From NCBI GenBank assembly GCA_946477505.1, contig CAMKYP010000127.1:1-9060 (forward strand): DNA of 9,060 bases, given 5' to 3'. Shown in pieces: positions 5,808-9,060 of the stretch; position 1 is the first letter of the stretch, and the number at the start of each line of letters is the position of its first letter. The position numbers were made by a program, and so were the translations under genes. The DNA is from an uncultured Dechloromonas sp. (GTDB lineage: Bacteria; Pseudomonadota; Gammaproteobacteria; Burkholderiales; Rhodocyclaceae). The notes under the pieces were generated by a model. That model was not told the DNA's origin, made no database searches, and worked only from the letters and a program-made list of their open reading frames with translations.

Positions 5808-6778
5808 GGAAGGAGCAGGGTTGAGCCGGTCGTCTTGCGCGCCTCGAGATCGCGGTGGGCCTGGGCAGCCTCCTTCAGGGCGTAGGACTGATGCACCTCG
5901 ACCCGGACCTGGCCCGAGCCGACCACGCCGAACAACTCATCGCCAAGAGCCACCAGGTCGGCGCGCTTCGCGGTGTAGCTCATCAACGTCGGTCGGGTAA
6001 CGAACAGCGAGCCCTTCTGCGACAGCTGGATCAGGTCGAGCGGCGGCACCGGCCCGGAGGCGTTGCCGTAGGAAACCATCATGCCCATCGGCCGCAGGCT
6101 GTCCAACGAACCGGCGAACGTGTCCTTGCCGACCCCGTCGTACACCACCGCCACCCCCTCGCCGCCGGTGATCTCGCGCACCCGGGCGGTGAAATTCTCG
6201 GTGCTGTAGTTGATCACATGGTCGCAACCGTGTGCTCGGGCCAGCGCGGCCTTGGCCGGCGAGCCGACGGTGCCGATGACCAGCGCACCGAGCGCCTTGG
6301 CCCATTGGGTCGCCAGCAGGCCGACGCCGCCGGCAGCGGCGTGAATGAGCACCGCGTCGCCAGCCTGGACGCGAAAGGTGCGGCGCAGCAGGTAGGCCGC
6401 CGTCAGCCCCTGCAGCATCATGGCCGCACCGGTTTCGAAGCCGATGCCGTCGGGCAGGCGCAGCAGGCGGTGCGCCGGAATGTTGCGCACCTCGGCATAG
6501 GCACCAAGCGGTCCGCCGGCATAAGCGACCCGGTCGCCGACGCGGACCTCGTCCACGCCCTCGCCCACCGCCTCGACGACGCCCGCCCCCTCGAGGCCGA
6601 TGCCGGAAGGCAGCGGAACGGGGTAGAGGCCGGTGCGATGATAGACGTCGATGTAATTCAGGCCAACCGCATGGTGGCGGACACGTGCCTCGCCGGGTGC
6701 CGGCGCGGCGAGATCGACCGCGTCCCAGGAAAGCACATCGGGACCGCCGGTCTGGTGGATACGTATGGCGTGGGGCAT
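5804..6778 (-). CDS. zinc-independent quinone oxidoreductase (QorA-like, medium-chain dehydrogenase family)
   Basis: A 324-residue protein from the ATG at 6778, close to E. coli QorA (327). A longer frame runs 18 codons upstream, but the 6778 start has GGAG 6 bases before it and gives the family's usual beginning, MPHAIRIHQTGGPDVL. Landmarks are GLNYIDVYHRTGLYP (39-53), GLEGAGVVEAVGEGV (61-75), the NADPH-binding turn HAAAGGVG (146-153), and YDGVGKDT (213-220). The zinc ligands of alcohol dehydrogenases are absent. The family reduces quinones or related enones with NADPH in the cytoplasm. It heads a tightly coupled three-gene unit with the TAXI and ParA-like genes: its TGA (5806-5804) overlaps the next ATG. 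The 85-base gap upstream may hold a promoter, or transcription may continue from uvrD. Confidence 0.93.
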   Translation of the reverse strand: MPHAIRIHQTGGPDVLSWDAVDLAAPAPGEARVRHHAVGLNYIDVYHRTGLYPVPLPSGIGLEGAGVVEAVGEGVDEVRVGDRVAYAGGPLGAYAEVRNIPAHRLLRLPDGIGFETGAAMMLQGLTAAYLLRRTFRVQAGDAVLIHAAAGGVGLLATQWAKALGALVIGTVGSPAKAALARAHGCDHVINYSTENFTARVREITGGEGVAVVYDGVGKDTFAGSLDSLRPMGMMVSYGNASGPVPPLDLIQLSQKGSLFVTRPTLMSYTAKRADLVALGDELFGVVGSGQVRVEVHQSYALKEAAQAHRDLEARKTTGSTLLLP

Positions 6779-6863
6779 GGCTATCTCCGCTGAAGTCGAG
6801 AGTGCGAGGTTATCACCGCGCCGACCATCCATCCACCGTCAACGCCGCGCACGGCAAGCGCTG
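6779..6863. other. 85-base gap between the DUF218 and quinone reductase genes
   Basis: This is the only sizeable spacer in the minus-strand run from uvrD to the ParA-like gene. It contains the ribosome binding site GGAG of the quinone reductase. On the minus strand TTGACG (6842-6837) resembles a -35, but the nearest -10-like TGATAA (6815-6810) is 21 bases away, longer than the normal 16-18. No convincing terminator hairpin is seen. Either a weak promoter or read-through is possible. Confidence 0.3.
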
Positions 6864-7622
6864 TCAGCCGCCGGAAATGCGCACCCAGAGGATGCCCAAC
6901 CACTCGTGCAGGGCGTAATAGGAGTTATGCAGCGCCGATGCGGACGGGAAGAGGCTGCCTGCCTCGAACCCGGTGCCATTTTTTGAAACGAAATGCGTCG
7001 GCGCCGGAATCACCTCGAATCCTTGCGCCTCGAACAACAACCGGGCACGCGGCATGTGAAAGGCCTGGGTCACCAGCACGATGCGCTTGATGCCTTCCGG
7101 GACGAGCATCCGCGCGGAAAGCGCGGCATTGCCCGCCGTATCGAGGCTGTCCTCTTCGCGCCAACGTACGGCCACGCCGAATTCATTCTCGAGGATGGCA
7201 GCCATCGCGGCAGCCTCGGACGACTCCGCCGGGAGAGGACGCCCGCCGCTGACCAGTACCGGCAATTGCGTGTCACGGGCCAGTTGTGCGCCGCGCCGGA
7301 TACGCACCAGCGTGCGCTCGCTGGCGGTTTCGCCGCCGAATTCGGCGACGGGTCGAATCACACCGCTGCCCAGCACGACAATCGCCTGTGCCCCGGCAGT
7401 TTCTGGCGACCAGGCGCCGGCGCGATCTTCCAGCGTACCCATCAAGGCCGTGCCGACCGGCGGCAGCGATTGCAGCAGGAGCAGGAAGGCGCCCAGCACG
7501 GCCAGCGCCAATGCCCAGCGCCGGCGACGCCCGAGCCAGGCCAGGCCGAGCAAGGCCAGGCCGTTGCCCGGCGGCAGCAGCAGGCTGGAAAGCAGCATTT
7601 TCAGGAACCCGGCAAGCGTCAT
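6864..7622 (-). CDS. DUF218 membrane protein of the ElyC/YdcF/SanA family (ElyC-like)
   Basis: A 252-residue protein with two N-terminal membrane segments (about 5-30 and 37-55) separated by a GRRRR cytoplasmic turn, then a DUF218 domain outside the membrane. DUF218 landmarks are IVVLGSG (81-87), ERTLVRIRRGAQLA (102-115), LVSGG (123-127), SLDTAGNA (159-166), VTQAFHMPRA (184-193) and PAPTHF (206-211). Size and layout match E. coli ElyC (259), linked to envelope integrity and lipid-carrier/peptidoglycan metabolism; the biochemical activity of the family is unsettled. I chose the ATG at 7622, which has GGAG 6 bases upstream; a GTG at 7634 would add four residues but has a poorer site. It begins 25 bases after uvrD ends, so the two probably share a transcript. 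Confidence 0.88.
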   Translation of the reverse strand: MTLAGFLKMLLSSLLLPPGNGLALLGLAWLGRRRRWALALAVLGAFLLLLQSLPPVGTALMGTLEDRAGAWSPETAGAQAIVVLGSGVIRPVAEFGGETASERTLVRIRRGAQLARDTQLPVLVSGGRPLPAESSEAAAMAAILENEFGVAVRWREEDSLDTAGNAALSARMLVPEGIKRIVLVTQAFHMPRARLLFEAQGFEVIPAPTHFVSKNGTGFEAGSLFPSASALHNSYYALHEWLGILWVRISGG

Positions 7623-7647
7623 CGCCTGCTCCACACCGGCAGCTGCC

Positions 7648-9060
7648 TCACACCGGCGTCAGCTTGGCGTATTCGAGCGACAGCCACTTCATGCCGGCCG
7701 CACCACCGAAATTGACCTGCACGCGCGCGTCGGCACCGCGCCCCTCGGTCGACACGATAACGCCGACGCCGAACTTGGCGTGTTCGACGGTCTGGCCGAC
7801 ACGCAGACCGGATGCCGCTGCCGGTTCAGCATAACCGCCGCCGAATGAACCATAGGCCGGCACCGACGAGGCCGTCTCGGCTTTCTTGTTCAGCTTGCGC
7901 ATCAGACCTTCCGGAATTTCGTCGAGGAACGACGACGGCATGCAGTAGCGGGTCTGGCCATGCAGCATGCGGGTCTGCGCGCAGGACACGTAGAGCCGCT
8001 GGCGTGCCCGGGTCACCGCCACGTACATCAGCCGGCGCTCCTCCTCCAGCCCGTCCTTGCCTTCGTTGACCGAGTTCTCGTGCGGGAACAGGCCCTGCTC
8101 CAGCCCGGTGATGAAGACCACGTCGAACTCCAGTCCCTTCGCGGCATGCACCGACATCAGCTGCACCGCCTCCTGGCCCTCGGCGGCCTGGTGCTCGCCG
8201 GCCTCCAGCGAGGCGAGGGTCAGGAAAGAGACCAGTGCGCCGCCTTCGCCAATGGCGCCTTCGTCATCGACAAAGGTGGCGGCGGCATTGATCAGCTCGT
8301 CGAGGTTTTCCAGGCGATCCAGGCCTTCCTTCTCGGTCCGGTAATGCTGGGCGAGGCCGGAGCGCTCGATGACATGCTCGACCATTTCCGGTAACGGCAG
8401 CCTCTCGGTCTCCTGGCGCAGGGTTTCGACCAACCGGATGAAGGCGCCGACCGTCTGTCCGGCCTTGCCGGTCAGCGAAGCCGCCGCGTTGTACAGGCTG
8501 CTGTTGCACTGATGCGCCACGGCCTGCAGGTTTTCCAGCGAGCGGGCGCCGATGCCGCGGGTCGGGAAATTGACGACGCGCAGGAAGGCCGTGTCGTCAT
8601 CCGGATTGCCCAGCAGGCGCAGATAGGCCAGCGCATGCTTGATTTCCTGGCGCTCGAAGAAGCGCAGGCCGCCATAGACCTTGTACGGCACGCTCTTGGT
8701 AAACAGCTCGTTCTCGATCACCCGCGACTGCGCATTGGAGCGATAGAGCACGGCAATCTGCGTCGGCGACACGCCGTCACGTACCAGCTCGCGGATTTCC
8801 TCGACCACGAAACGCGCCTCGTCGAGGTCGGAGTAGGCCTCGAAGGCGCGAATCGGCTCGCCTTCGCCGGCATCGGTCCACAAGTTCTTGCCCAGGCGCT
8901 CGCGGTTGTTCTTGATGATGGCATTGGCGGCGGCCAGGATATTGCCCTGCGAGCGGTAGTTCTGCTCCAAGCGGATGATGTTCGGGCCGGCGTACTCCCG
9001 TTCGAAATCGCGCATGTTGCCGACCTCGGCGCCCCGGAAACGATAGATCGACTGGTCGTC
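7648..9060 (-). CDS. uvrD: DNA helicase II UvrD, C-terminal two thirds (5' end beyond the window)
   Basis: The frame is open through the right edge, and 470 residues are visible; E. coli UvrD has 720, so about 245-250 N-terminal residues, with Walker A and B, lie outside. The first visible residues are helicase motif III, DDQSIYRFRGA. Next come motif IV, IRLEQNYRS (29-37), and the conserved YGGLRFFERQEIKHALAYLR segment. Motif V is QLMSVHAAKGLEF (about 300-312) and motif VI is EEERRLMYVAVTRARQRL (about 339-356). The C-terminus (about 419-470, HAKFGVGVIV ... KWLSLEYAKLTPV) is the Tudor-like domain typical of UvrD/PcrA, known to contact RNA polymerase. UvrD unwinds DNA 3' to 5' in nucleotide excision and mismatch repair. 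An internal Met at 9015 is not the start. No frame break is seen. Confidence 0.96.
   Translation of the reverse strand, partial: DDQSIYRFRGAEVGNMRDFEREYAGPNIIRLEQNYRSQGNILAAANAIIKNNRERLGKNLWTDAGEGEPIRAFEAYSDLDEARFVVEEIRELVRDGVSPTQIAVLYRSNAQSRVIENELFTKSVPYKVYGGLRFFERQEIKHALAYLRLLGNPDDDTAFLRVVNFPTRGIGARSLENLQAVAHQCNSSLYNAAASLTGKAGQTVGAFIRLVETLRQETERLPLPEMVEHVIERSGLAQHYRTEKEGLDRLENLDELINAAATFVDDEGAIGEGGALVSFLTLASLEAGEHQAAEGQEAVQLMSVHAAKGLEFDVVFITGLEQGLFPHENSVNEGKDGLEEERRLMYVAVTRARQRLYVSCAQTRMLHGQTRYCMPSSFLDEIPEGLMRKLNKKAETASSVPAYGSFGGGYAEPAAASGLRVGQTVEHAKFGVGVIVSTEGRGADARVQVNFGGAAGMKWLSLEYAKLTPV

Noticed and set aside
5855..6793. Long open plus-strand frame (312 codons) opposite the quinone reductase gene
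   Set aside because: It is antisense to a well-conserved QorA-like protein and has the low-complexity composition of a shadow frame.
6779..6832. Longer version of the quinone reductase starting at 6832
   Set aside because: The 18 extra residues are not family-like, while the ATG at 6778 has a good GGAG site and the standard N-terminus.
6822..6836. Short CCAT tandem repeat in the gap before the quinone reductase
   Set aside because: Only two to three units; too short to be a meaningful repeat or phase-variable tract.
6810..6842. Sigma-70 promoter TTGACG ... TGATAA before the quinone reductase
   Set aside because: The spacing is 21 bases, outside the usual range, so I do not annotate it as a promoter.
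7623..7634. GTG start at 7634 for the DUF218 protein
   Set aside because: It would use the real ribosome binding site GGAG as coding sequence; the ATG at 7622 is better placed and loses only four residues.
6993..7848. Overlapping plus-strand frames opposite the DUF218 and uvrD genes
   Set aside because: They are Arg/Ala/Pro/Ser-rich, have no ribosome binding site that I can see, and lie antisense to conserved genes.

Overview
The window is a GC-rich, densely packed stretch of bacterial chromosome. Every recognisable protein is of a proteobacterial type: UvrD, a QorA-like quinone reductase, an ElyC/YdcF-like DUF218 protein, a YhhW-like pirin, a LysR regulator, a TAXI solute-binding protein with a membrane anchor at each end, and a two-receiver response regulator. 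A betaproteobacterium, perhaps near Rhodocyclaceae/Azonexaceae, is my best guess. It rests on general style and not on a database match. I saw no rRNA, tRNA, CRISPR array, insertion sequence or integrase.

Layout, left to right. (1) Positions 1-656, plus strand: the tail of an unidentified gene, coupled through an ATGA overlap to a small polytopic membrane protein of unknown function. (2) Positions 634-1434, minus: a stand-alone tandem-receiver protein (degenerate REC, then canonical REC) whose last bases overlap the membrane protein tail to tail. Its ribosome binding site lies inside an 11-bp hairpin that abuts the start codon. (3) Positions 1516-2810, minus: a pirin and a flavodoxin-fold (WrbA-like) protein in one apparent operon that ends in a second hairpin. 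(4) Positions 2811-2915: an AT-rich divergent control region with three copies of ATTCACA. (5) Positions 2916-3827, plus: a LysR-type regulator, probably of the pirin operon. (6) Positions 3859-6778, minus: quinone reductase, membrane-anchored TAXI protein and orphan ParA/MinD-like ATPase, joined by two 4-bp ATGA overlaps. (7) Positions 6864-9060, minus: an ElyC-like DUF218 protein downstream of uvrD, whose N-terminal part lies beyond the right edge.

How the genes may work together. The pirin, flavodoxin and LysR genes look like a small self-contained redox or quinone/aromatic stress response, comparable to E. coli yhaJ-yhaK. The QOR-TAXI-ParA unit is the least ordinary part: a ligand-binding periplasmic domain tethered to the inner membrane with a cytoplasmic C-terminal tail, no TRAP permease in sight, and tight translational coupling to an orphan ParA-type ATPase that has no ParB or parS here. 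It could be a sensing or positioning module instead of a transporter, but that is inference. No stretch longer than about 110 bases lacks a gene.
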